Shown: positions 1 to 5,710 of the stretch, piece by piece
Position numbering within the stretch: position 1 is the first letter of the stretch
Layout: every line of letters starts with the position of its first letter
NCBI GenBank assembly: GCA_003451915.1
Contig: DMJC01000065.1
Location: forward strand, 1-7,001
DNA length: 7,001 nucleotides
Origin: Clostridiales bacterium
GTDB lineage: Bacteria > Bacillota > Clostridia > Saccharofermentanales > UBA5734
Direction: 5' to 3'
Made by a program: the position numbers and the translations under genes
Notes under the pieces: generated by a model
Seen by the model: the letters and a program-made list of their open reading frames with translations, nothing else
Told to the model about the DNA's origin: nothing
Database searches by the model: none

Positions 1-1
1 G

Positions 2-829
2 GTTCCGACAATGACTGAACCGCCATTGCCCGATCCGGCCTTATCAGCCGATGAATTGCAGTGGATTGGTATCGGTGTACTCAGAACTGACATTCTGACA
101 ATGTATTACGAAGGATCAAACATCGTCGACTACCGGGACCTGCCCATACCTGAATCGTTTGCCATCGAGGGTGGCGGGTCTGCAGCGTTTGAATTCACGA
201 GCTCAGCTCATCCAGATGATTTTGAAGCATTTGTTTTTGCCACAAAAATCACGATGACCGATAAAACCGGTCAGGCCAAGGTTATTGACACACCGGCGAA
301 CGTTGGCAGTGCTGAAATGGCAGTCCGGATTGGCGATTTCATCTTGCCGGTCAGCTATGCTGATGAGCAGACTGTGCTCTATGCTGACCTGATCAAGAGT
401 CTGGGTGAGCCCCCTGATCAATCTGACAGTAAAACCGGCGCCGGCAGTGAATGGTCGCTTAAAATTGCCGGTACCATTCGCATCATGAACTATGATGCCT
501 TGAAAGTCGTTCTCTTTCAGCCGGATACGCTTGCCGGAACGGATCGCTGGTTTTGTATGGAACTTCGGGTTTCAGCAAACGACCTGGACGGACCTGGCGG
601 CATCCGCTGCGGCATGTCCCGGCAAGAGACTGTCCATCAATTGAGTTCGGGCGCATTCCAGTACGCAACTTTATACGACTGGAACGGCGACTCATGGATT
701 GCCTTTGCCAAGGGCCAGATTTCATCGCAGAATAAAATCGCGGCCCAAATGTGGCTGCGTTGGGAGAACGGCCAGCTTGCTGAAATGATCATTATTCTGC
801 AGGGCGGCGCATTTGGATCAATGGGGTAG
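2..829 (+). CDS. Unrecognised, probably exported protein, 5' end cut by window
   Basis: I do not recognise this protein. The frame is open from base 2 and the first ATG is at 11, but no ribosome binding site precedes it. The first residues are proline-rich (TEPPLPDP), like the linker that follows a lipoprotein signal peptide, so the true start and signal are probably upstream of the window. The visible 272 residues are acidic and appear soluble, with no membrane segment. Alternating hydrophobic/polar stretches such as MAVRIGDFILPVSYADEQ (about residues 103-120) suggest beta structure. A later part, GIRCGMSRQETVHQLSSG (about 198-215), followed by aromatic-rich strands, resembles the repeated 'glycine-isoleucine, then lever-helix' style of small clostridial lipoproteins; this is a weak, impression-level comparison. 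Base composition matches the backbone genes. The gene ends 8 bp before the oppositely oriented DUF4153 gene, with no terminator between them. Confidence 0.7.
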   Translation, partial: VPTMTEPPLPDPALSADELQWIGIGVLRTDILTMYYEGSNIVDYRDLPIPESFAIEGGGSAAFEFTSSAHPDDFEAFVFATKITMTDKTGQAKVIDTPANVGSAEMAVRIGDFILPVSYADEQTVLYADLIKSLGEPPDQSDSKTGAGSEWSLKIAGTIRIMNYDALKVVLFQPDTLAGTDRWFCMELRVSANDLDGPGGIRCGMSRQETVHQLSSGAFQYATLYDWNGDSWIAFAKGQISSQNKIAAQMWLRWENGQLAEMIIILQGGAFGSMG

Positions 830-837
830 ACTTGAAG

Positions 838-2637
838 TTATTCTCCCAGGTAAACGGCGGCCGGATACATATAAGTGCGAAAACTGCCGTCGACGTCGAT
901 CATGATCGACATGCTCTGGAATACGACCATCAGCCTGACACCTTCGACTTCAAAACTGGCTGTCATGTCGGCTACATCCGTAACATTCTTCTCGCCCTGG
1001 CCCTCATACTTCATAATCAGTCCTTCGATCATCATACTGAAGTCCTGGCTGATAATCACCTGATCATTCCGCGACACCTCGATCGACGGTGTGCGTGCAT
1101 CATTCATATTGCGAAAACGAACCCGATAGGTACCATTAGCACCGTTGAATTCGACAGGCTGCTCAAAATCACCTGCGATGACAGCTGCATAGTCATAACC
1201 GGTAATTTCAACGGCACTGCTCTTCAAATTCAGATATATCTCGCGCGTGACATTTTCCTCGGGATTGTATTCCGAATAGGTCTCACTGAAGCCGAAAATG
1301 CTCTTGAACGTGACACCGCTTTTGATTTTTTCAGACAGCCAGACTGCACTGACTTGATTTTTATACTCGTTGCCCATCAAAAAAGTGGCTGCATCCGTGA
1401 TGACAATTTTATCCGCCAGGCTGATACTGGCGGGTGCGCTGACAATTGCGCCATCGACGATCATGTCATTTTTGGCGAGTACCACGCGCAGCCGCTCGGT
1501 CTGGCTGTAAACCGACACGGATTGGTAGCCTGTGAATGGAAGAACTGACAGAACGGTCAGTACCAGGGCGATCCAGGCCATCAGCCGGTTGCGGACCGGC
1601 TTGCCGCTGAACAAGACCAATACGGCCAGCAGGGCAAAGAGCCAGAACAGGCAAATAAAATATTCACTCGATTTGATGCCGTCAGCAGCAACCTGGCGAT
1701 AAATGGCATAGGCTTCAAAAAGCAGGAAGACAAGGGCGCTGAACGGAAAGATGCGTCGATAGAATGTCGCGATATGTTGTGTATAGTGACTGATCATGAT
1801 CGACAGGAAGACACCGAACATCGAGTAGGCCGTGAAGATGCTGGCCAGAAGCTCAAATTCCTGCCAGTTGCCGACGATGAGAATCTGGACCGCCCAGATC
1901 AGCATAACAACAGTCAGAATGAACATGATCGGCACCAGAACATAGGCAAATAGAATCTCGGCGAAAGCCGGGTGCTTCTGGGCAATGTCGAGCCGGTTAT
2001 CCTTCTCATTTCGCCTGAAACGTGGAAAATAACCGAGGAAAAAGGCAAAACCAAGGAACAGGGACCAGATGGCGATGTACGAGAAGACCTTTTCGCTGAG
2101 ATCCTCATAGATCAGGCTCTGAACGGTGAAGGCAACAAAGAAAAGGCCGAGCAGGATGACAATAGTGTATAGGGCGGCAATCAGGAATGATTTCAGTGTC
2201 ATGAAGGCTGCCTGGTTGTAATCGCTTCGTCCGGCATCGGCCGAGATGACCAGCAGGAACATGATAAAGGCGGCCAGCCCGCTGGCGATGATCCGTGCCA
2301 TGATGATCATCGGCACAGTACGGTCGGGCAGCAGGTACAAGTAAGCAAAAAGCCCGCTGCCGGCCAGCAGGGTTATGATATTGATCAAGACAAACGGCAG
2401 CTGCTTGCCGATGCAGTATCCACAGGCAACGGCGACCGCCAGCCCCCAGAGCGCTGATGCAGCAAAGGCCAGCATCATGTTGGTGAACAGCCGTTCGTCA
2501 GATGGCAAATCCAGAGCTGTCAGGGCGGTGGCGGCTATCGCGACAATCATGGCGCTGAACATGGCGGCCGGGTAACGGGCGAATGCTTTGGCACCACCGC
2601 TGAAAACGCGGCCAATGGCCTGTGATACTCTGCTCAT
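838..2637 (-). CDS. DUF4153 domain polytopic membrane protein
   Basis: This is a 599-residue integral membrane protein with an extracytoplasmic tail. By eye there are about eleven hydrophobic segments, near residues 22-42, 52-73, 80-100, 108-130, 150-172, 185-205, 225-250, 263-285, 295-313, 325-345 and 352-372. A soluble, beta-rich, mostly polar domain follows to the end (about 375-599). The block around residues 300-385, with YAIYRQV, a following SSEYF, a Trp-containing helix and then SVYSQTERLRVVL, matches the typical core of DUF4153 proteins. The family is widespread, often around 500-600 residues, and has no settled biochemical role, so none is assigned. The start is well supported: AGGAGG (2645-2650 on the minus strand) lies 7 nt before the ATG, and a promoter lies upstream. 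It appears monocistronic and converges on the gene ending at 829. The long open plus-strand frame at 832-1548 is a shadow of this gene. Confidence 0.85.
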   Translation of the reverse strand: MSRVSQAIGRVFSGGAKAFARYPAAMFSAMIVAIAATALTALDLPSDERLFTNMMLAFAASALWGLAVAVACGYCIGKQLPFVLINIITLLAGSGLFAYLYLLPDRTVPMIIMARIIASGLAAFIMFLLVISADAGRSDYNQAAFMTLKSFLIAALYTIVILLGLFFVAFTVQSLIYEDLSEKVFSYIAIWSLFLGFAFFLGYFPRFRRNEKDNRLDIAQKHPAFAEILFAYVLVPIMFILTVVMLIWAVQILIVGNWQEFELLASIFTAYSMFGVFLSIMISHYTQHIATFYRRIFPFSALVFLLFEAYAIYRQVAADGIKSSEYFICLFWLFALLAVLVLFSGKPVRNRLMAWIALVLTVLSVLPFTGYQSVSVYSQTERLRVVLAKNDMIVDGAIVSAPASISLADKIVITDAATFLMGNEYKNQVSAVWLSEKIKSGVTFKSIFGFSETYSEYNPEENVTREIYLNLKSSAVEITGYDYAAVIAGDFEQPVEFNGANGTYRVRFRNMNDARTPSIEVSRNDQVIISQDFSMMIEGLIMKYEGQGEKNVTDVADMTASFEVEGVRLMVVFQSMSIMIDVDGSFRTYMYPAAVYLGE

Positions 2638-2687
2638 GCTGAAACCTCCTGAAATTTGATACTTTGACGATCAAACTGCTGGTGCTG

Positions 2688-2716
2688 ATTATATCACAGT
2701 CAAGCCGGGGTTTGAA
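2688..2716 (-). promoter_or_regulatory. Promoter of the DUF4153 gene
   Basis: Read on the minus strand, the -35 box is TTCAAA (2711-2716, 4 of 6 consensus), the spacer is 17 bp, and the -10 box is a perfect TATAAT (2688-2693) with the extended TGn element just upstream. Transcription would start near 2681, giving a leader of about 44 nt that holds AGGAGG. In this leader TTTGAT (2655-2660) and ATCAAA (2670-2675) form a 6-bp inverted repeat, a possible small hairpin or operator. The -35 shares its bases with the oppositely directed promoter at 2712-2740. Confidence 0.7.
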
Positions 2717-2740
2717 CACGGACGAAAAATAGAATAAAAT
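2712..2740 (+). promoter_or_regulatory. Promoter of the 38-codon small ORF
   Basis: TTGAAC (2712-2717), a 17-bp spacer and TAAAAT (2735-2740) make a near-consensus housekeeping promoter pointing right. The start site would be near 2747, so the leader would be only about 19 nt, mostly the ribosome binding site AGAGGGG (2751-2757). Its -35 overlaps that of the leftward DUF4153 promoter, so the two polymerases probably cannot bind at once. Confidence 0.6.
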
Positions 2741-2765
2741 ACCAATACTGAGAGGGGTTGATCGG

Positions 2766-2882
2766 ATGTTACTGGTCAGCGGCAACGGCCTGGCCGCCGA
2801 ATTGCTCGTGACCCATGGTGTCAGCGTATTCAACGAAAACGAATTTCATCAGAACGAGCCACAGTTTGATAAAAAGTTGTGA
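2766..2882 (+). CDS. Small ORF, 38 residues, unknown function
   Basis: The ORF encodes MLLVSGNGLAAELLV followed by a polar, charged tail ending in FDKKL. I do not recognise it. The support for a real gene is its signals: a promoter with correct spacing at 2712-2740, AGAGGGG 8 nt before the ATG, and base composition like the backbone genes. The N-terminal 15 residues are hydrophobic with glycines and small residues, followed by THGVSVFNENEFHQ. That is too short and too interrupted for a clear membrane helix. It could be a small protein, a leader peptide, or the surviving start of a larger decayed gene. It converges on sanA, whose stop codon lies 34 bp downstream, with an inverted repeat between them. 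Confidence 0.5.
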   Translation: MLLVSGNGLAAELLVTHGVSVFNENEFHQNEPQFDKKL

Positions 2883-2900
2883 TTGGTTTCACGATGTCTT

Positions 2901-2920
2901 CTAATGTCACATGACACTAG
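2901..2920. repeat. Imperfect 20-bp palindrome between convergent genes
   Basis: CTAATGTCA (2901-2909) and TGACACTAG (2912-2920) pair across a 2-base centre with one imperfect position. That position becomes a G-U pair in RNA from the minus strand, so sanA mRNA could fold a hairpin of 8-9 bp starting at its stop codon. No U-run follows on either side, so a classical intrinsic terminator is not supported. It may be a weak stem stabilising the mRNA end or a protein-binding palindrome. Confidence 0.4.
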
Positions 2921-3630
2921 TCAACCGTCGCCCAGCCGGTGCCGGTGATCGGAATGGTTTCGCCGGTAAACGTCGGCTGAGACATAAAAATCTCACAATC
3001 TAAAAAAGCCTTGAATCTGGCCGGATATTCGCGCAGCCGATACCGGCTTTTTTCACTTGAGAAAACATAACCGCAATCAACACCCTGTAGTTCAAGGTTT
3101 AATTGTTTACCAATGTATAACGCCCGGATCAGATGAAAATCCTGTGTCGTGATCACTGCCCGCCTGACCCCGAAAATCGACTGCGCACGATACAACGAAT
3201 CGTAAGTGTCAAAGCCGGCATGATCCATGAAAACATGTTCCGCCGGGATGCCTGCATCCAGCAGATACTGGCGCATGACGCCAACCTCGTTATAATCAGT
3301 TCGCCCATGATCGCCTGACACAAGGATCCGGTCTGTCACCCCGCTTCTGTAGATACGGACAGCCATATCCAGCCGGTCCCGCAGCATGGCACTCGGCCGG
3401 CCGCTGTCATAAACCAGCGCACCTGGCACAATCACACAATCATATTTTGATTGGCTGCTAAGCTCATCCAACTTTAAAATTGTCTGACGGCCAACTGCTG
3501 ACACATAAGCATCGACAGCCAGCAATAAAATCCCGGTCAGCACACCGGCAATCAGCAAGACAGCCAAAAAGCGTCGTGCAAAACGTTGGAAAGGACTGAC
3601 TATTTTGAAGTAGCGGCTTGTTTTGGACAT
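2917..3630 (-). CDS. sanA: SanA/YdcF-family (DUF218) membrane-anchored protein
   Basis: This 237-residue protein has a positively charged N-terminus and one membrane segment at about 20-42, then an extracytoplasmic DUF218 domain. Conserved SanA-type motifs occur in order: VIVPGALVYDSGRPSAMLRD (66-85) continuing into RLD; SGDHGRTDYNE (105-115); DHAGFDTYDSLYRA (136-149); TQDFHLIRA (162-170); and REYPAR (200-205). Length and order fit the SanA branch. E. coli SanA was linked to vancomycin exclusion at high temperature, and relatives such as ElyC act in cell-envelope or peptidoglycan metabolism; the exact reaction is not settled. A role in envelope integrity here is an inference. The ATG is preceded by GGAGG at 3635-3639, 4 nt away, slightly close but convincing. 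It is transcribed alone from a weak-looking promoter bearing a palindrome. Confidence 0.88.
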   Translation of the reverse strand: MSKTSRYFKIVSPFQRFARRFLAVLLIAGVLTGILLLAVDAYVSAVGRQTILKLDELSSQSKYDCVIVPGALVYDSGRPSAMLRDRLDMAVRIYRSGVTDRILVSGDHGRTDYNEVGVMRQYLLDAGIPAEHVFMDHAGFDTYDSLYRAQSIFGVRRAVITTQDFHLIRALYIGKQLNLELQGVDCGYVFSSEKSRYRLREYPARFKAFLDCEIFMSQPTFTGETIPITGTGWATVD

Positions 3631-3657
3631 GTTACCTCCAAGTTACAGTGTTAAATC

Positions 3658-3686
3658 AAGATAAGTTTAACATTGTTAAGTAGCAA
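3658..3686 (-). promoter_or_regulatory. Possible sanA promoter with 13-bp palindrome in its spacer
   Basis: On the minus strand, TTGCTA (3681-3686), a 17-bp spacer and TATCTT (3658-3663) form a candidate promoter, each box matching 4 of 6 consensus bases. The spacer holds the perfect odd palindrome TTAACATTGTTAA (3667-3679), placed where a repressor would block polymerase. The -35 box overlaps the first three bases of the heptamer array that begins at 3684, so the array may have altered the original promoter. Weak boxes keep the confidence low. Confidence 0.35.
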
Positions 3687-3760
3687 GTAACAAGGAACAA
3701 GGAACAAGGAACGGAGAACAAGGAACGGGGAACAAGTAAGGTGAAATTTAAAAGGTGAAA
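3684..3760 (+). repeat. Left heptanucleotide tandem array (11 units)
   Basis: Eleven consecutive 7-bp units fill 77 bp without a phase break. The first eight (3684-3739) follow the pattern CAAGKAA, with variants CGGAGAA and CGGGGAA. The last three are GGTGAAA, TTTAAAA and GGTGAAA. The first 19 bases, CAAGTAACAAGGAACAAGG (3684-3702), recur exactly and in the same orientation at 5711-5729. The units resemble, in style, the heptameric short tandemly repeated (STRR) sequences described in cyanobacteria; that is an analogy and not a claim of homology. No gene covers the array. Confidence 0.9.
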
Positions 3761-3789
3761 CCAGTTGCTATATGGTTTTTATAAATTTC
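3743..3789. other. Interrupted hairpin at the inner edge of the left array
   Basis: An outer 8-bp inverted repeat GAAATTTA/TAAATTTC (3743-3750 with 3782-3789) encloses an inner 6-bp repeat AAACCA/TGGTTT (3758-3763 with 3773-3778). The result is an interrupted stem of 14 pairs with a 9-base loop. The structure lies where the heptamer array ends and AT-rich islet DNA begins. Five T residues (3776-3780) are partly inside the stem, so it is not a good terminator. Confidence 0.4.
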
Positions 3790-3846
3790 AGAACACTATT
3801 GACAACAAAGAAATAAAAGTTTATTTTCAAAGAGTCACAAAACGAG

Positions 3847-3886
3847 ACAAAATGTTCTAATAAGCGACCGTTTCGTCTTATTTTGT
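3847..3886. promoter_or_regulatory. Overlapping inverted repeats upstream of the islet promoter
   Basis: ACAAAAT (3847-3853) pairs with ATTTTGT (3880-3886), and a nested alternative AATAAG (3859-3864) pairs with CTTATT (3877-3882). The two stems share bases and so are mutually exclusive. They end 6 bp before the putative -35 box at 3893, a usual place for an activator or repressor site. Short AT-rich repeats arise easily by chance in this composition. Confidence 0.25.
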
Positions 3887-3892
3887 AATTAC

Positions 3893-3922
3893 TTGAATGC
3901 CTTTGAATTAATCCTATATAAA
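3893..3922 (+). promoter_or_regulatory. Promoter of the secreted-protein/lipoprotein pair
   Basis: TTGAAT (3893-3898) is followed by overlapping -10 candidates: TATATA (3915-3920, spacer 16) and TATAAA (3917-3922, spacer 18). Start of transcription near 3929 would leave a leader of roughly 68 nt before the ATG at 3997. A second TTGAAT at 3903-3908 is too close to serve as the -35. Confidence 0.55.
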
Positions 3923-3996
3923 ATGTTAGGTTTCAGGTATGAAAAATTTGGCAGCGATATTCCACAAAACAGTTATTTTGTCAGAAAGGAATAATC

Positions 3997-4617
3997 ATGA
4001 AAGTAAAACAGCTATCATTATTTCTCATCATTATGATAATTTTTGGCGTCTGCACACAAATAACCTCAGCAGCAAACTATTCTTTCTCAGATGTCAGTGT
4101 CAATACAGGACAAAACTGGACACTGGTGACAATAGAAGAAGATGCTGTCCCGATTGATATGTTCCAATATTATGATATTACTCGTTATAAATATAAAGGA
4201 ACGTATTCAAACTTCACCTCAGTTAAACCTGTTTCTGCTAATTATATGCATTATTATAGTTATACTGATTTAAAAGCAAGCCAAGTAGTACAAGATACTT
4301 ATACTGTAACGACATCTGTGAGCGGTTCAAATAAGGCATCAACATTCGGTGCAGAACTAGGGTTTGAATATTCACGACAGTCATCTCTTTCAGTTGAAAG
4401 TACAATTTATCCTTATTTCCCTACAGGAGAATATTACTTTGGAGTAAAATTCAGGCTAAGGGACTTCAAGGTAAGAGAATTCTCTGAGCACTGGTTATTT
4501 GTTCCATTTCACTGGGAGATTATATCTACAGGAAATTATTATGATTATGCAACCAGGGTGGATTACACAGGATCAGGGTCTAGTCCTGTGTATTACGCAT
4601 GGTATGCAGATAACTAA
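3997..4617 (+). CDS. Tyr-rich secreted protein, unknown function
   Basis: This 206-residue protein begins with a Sec signal peptide: KVK, a hydrophobic core at 6-18, then TSAA with probable cleavage after residue 25 or 26. I do not recognise the mature domain. It is rich in aromatics, with 23 tyrosines in about 180 mature residues, and contains no cysteine. Residues 100-137 form an alternating Ser/Thr/hydrophobic stretch (TYTVTTSVSGSNKAST, then FGAELGFEYSRQSSLSVEST), which reads as an amphipathic beta-hairpin. That pattern recalls the stem of aerolysin/ETX-MTX2 pore-forming proteins, but no diagnostic motif is visible, so this is only a hypothesis. AAAGGA (3985-3990) lies 6 nt before the ATG. 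The gene is AT-rich and 36 nt upstream of the lipoprotein gene on the same strand, so the two probably form one transcript and act together at the cell surface. Confidence 0.8.
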   Translation: MKVKQLSLFLIIMIIFGVCTQITSAANYSFSDVSVNTGQNWTLVTIEEDAVPIDMFQYYDITRYKYKGTYSNFTSVKPVSANYMHYYSYTDLKASQVVQDTYTVTTSVSGSNKASTFGAELGFEYSRQSSLSVESTIYPYFPTGEYYFGVKFRLRDFKVREFSEHWLFVPFHWEIISTGNYYDYATRVDYTGSGSSPVYYAWYADN

Positions 4618-4653
4618 TTGACTTATTATTTTGATAACGAAGGAATTGGGATC

Positions 4654-5697
4654 ATGAAATGGATTATCGCTGCCTTATTTATTTTGCATTCGATGCTATT
4701 ATGCGGTTGTTTAATTACAGAAAAGCCATTTTTACATCCAATAAATATTGATGCTCGAGTCACCTTTAATCTAGCTGTCCCATATAACCAAGATTCGTCG
4801 ATTCAATTAAACTGGTATCGCATTACTTCAATCGATACTGACTTGAATGAACTGGAAAATTCTCAAGGATTTGTTGGTAATCAGGTTAAATTGCACGGGG
4901 AGCATGTCAATCAATTAAATGGAGCTTCGGTAACAATTACTAAACAGAAATTGAGCGAGCTGGTTAATGAAACCTTTTACAGAACAATCCTTCTGGAAGA
5001 AAAATATATTTATGGAGTGAATCAAAATGATAGCGCAAATCAAGCCTATAGTAATCCATCCGTATCTGAGTTGAAAACGGTTAAAAAAATCTTGAGTGAA
5101 TATGTGAAGGATTGTTATGTACTGAACTTTAACTTTTCGTATAGCGGACGAATTTCCGAAAACATAAGGATAGAAGGTATTGAAATTGAACAAATTGACT
5201 ATGCATGTCAATTTAATCAATTCAATATTATATCGACTCATTTACCAGCGTTTTCGACTAAAAAACTTGAAGATGTATTTGAAGCCTCTAATCTAGGGGG
5301 AACACTCTTAGGTCCATCCTTATCAAATTGTGGTTTTTATTTTGTCGAAGGTAAAGCAAAACAGCGTATTAAAGAGATAAAGTGCATATCATTGACCGAT
5401 GTGTGTCAGATTATTGGCAAGGACAATTATCAAGAATATGAAAAAATGTGTGAATCAAAATTTAACGTAAAACAAAAATTGACTGATTTTGTAGATGGTG
5501 AAATGATCAATATCGAATTTGACTATGTCTTTGACAATTTTGATAACACGAAATTTAAGACATTTGATGTATCAATTGCAAGTTTAGCCACAGTATTTGT
5601 TCTTCCCGATAATCAGCAGGTATATAGCTTTTTGTATCAAACTTCGATGAGATCTCCAGAATATTCTCTGGTACACGTTTTACATTCATTAAGATAG
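4654..5697 (+). CDS. Putative lipoprotein, unknown function
   Basis: Starting at ATG 4654 gives 347 residues beginning MKWIIAALFILHSMLLCGC, a lipoprotein signal with lipobox LCGC and Cys19 as the likely lipidated residue. AGGA (4641-4644) precedes this ATG by 9 nt. The alternative TTG directly after the upstream stop (4618) lacks a binding site and would put twelve polar residues before the signal, so I reject it. The mature part is not recognised. It has no further membrane segment, is polar and Asn/Asp/Lys-rich, and has six more cysteines spread over the middle and C-terminal half (contexts DCY, ACQ, NCG, KCI, VCQ, MCE), which could form disulfides. Near the C-terminus a run of hydrophobic strands (FDVSIASLATVFVLP) precedes the end. 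It is encoded with the secreted protein and converges on the AraC gene; the inverted heptamer arms just downstream are the only terminator candidate. Confidence 0.8.
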   Translation: MKWIIAALFILHSMLLCGCLITEKPFLHPINIDARVTFNLAVPYNQDSSIQLNWYRITSIDTDLNELENSQGFVGNQVKLHGEHVNQLNGASVTITKQKLSELVNETFYRTILLEEKYIYGVNQNDSANQAYSNPSVSELKTVKKILSEYVKDCYVLNFNFSYSGRISENIRIEGIEIEQIDYACQFNQFNIISTHLPAFSTKKLEDVFEASNLGGTLLGPSLSNCGFYFVEGKAKQRIKEIKCISLTDVCQIIGKDNYQEYEKMCESKFNVKQKLTDFVDGEMINIEFDYVFDNFDNTKFKTFDVSIASLATVFVLPDNQQVYSFLYQTSMRSPEYSLVHVLHSLR

Positions 5698-5710
5698 CGA
5701 TAATGATTGT

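Noticed and set aside
832..1548. Open plus-strand frame of 238 codons
   Set aside because: It lies wholly inside the DUF4153 gene on the opposite strand, has no ribosome binding site, and its residues (many His, Asp, Ile) look like reverse-complement translation of membrane-protein codons.
2688..2702. TTGACT close to TATAAT on the minus strand as the DUF4153 -35
   Set aside because: The spacer would be only 4 bp; TTCAAA at 2711-2716 has the correct 17-bp distance.
2498..2833. Minus-strand frame of 111 codons over the DUF4153 start
   Set aside because: It overlaps the DUF4153 N-terminus in another frame, spans both divergent promoters, and has no ribosome binding site or recognisable domain.
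3684..3760. CRISPR array
   Set aside because: The units are 7 bp, adjoining, with no spacers, and no cas gene is present.
3939..4157. Plus-strand ATG frame of 72 codons overlapping the secreted-protein gene
   Set aside because: It has no Shine-Dalgarno sequence, and the overlapping frame at 3997 has a good one plus a clear signal peptide. The residues look like an out-of-frame translation.
4618..4653. Upstream TTG start for the lipoprotein gene
   Set aside because: It would place twelve polar residues ahead of the signal peptide and has no ribosome binding site; ATG 4654 has AGGA at 9 nt.
4915..5241. Minus-strand frame of 108 codons inside the lipoprotein gene
   Set aside because: It is an AT-rich shadow with no ribosome binding site, fully covered by the better supported plus-strand gene.
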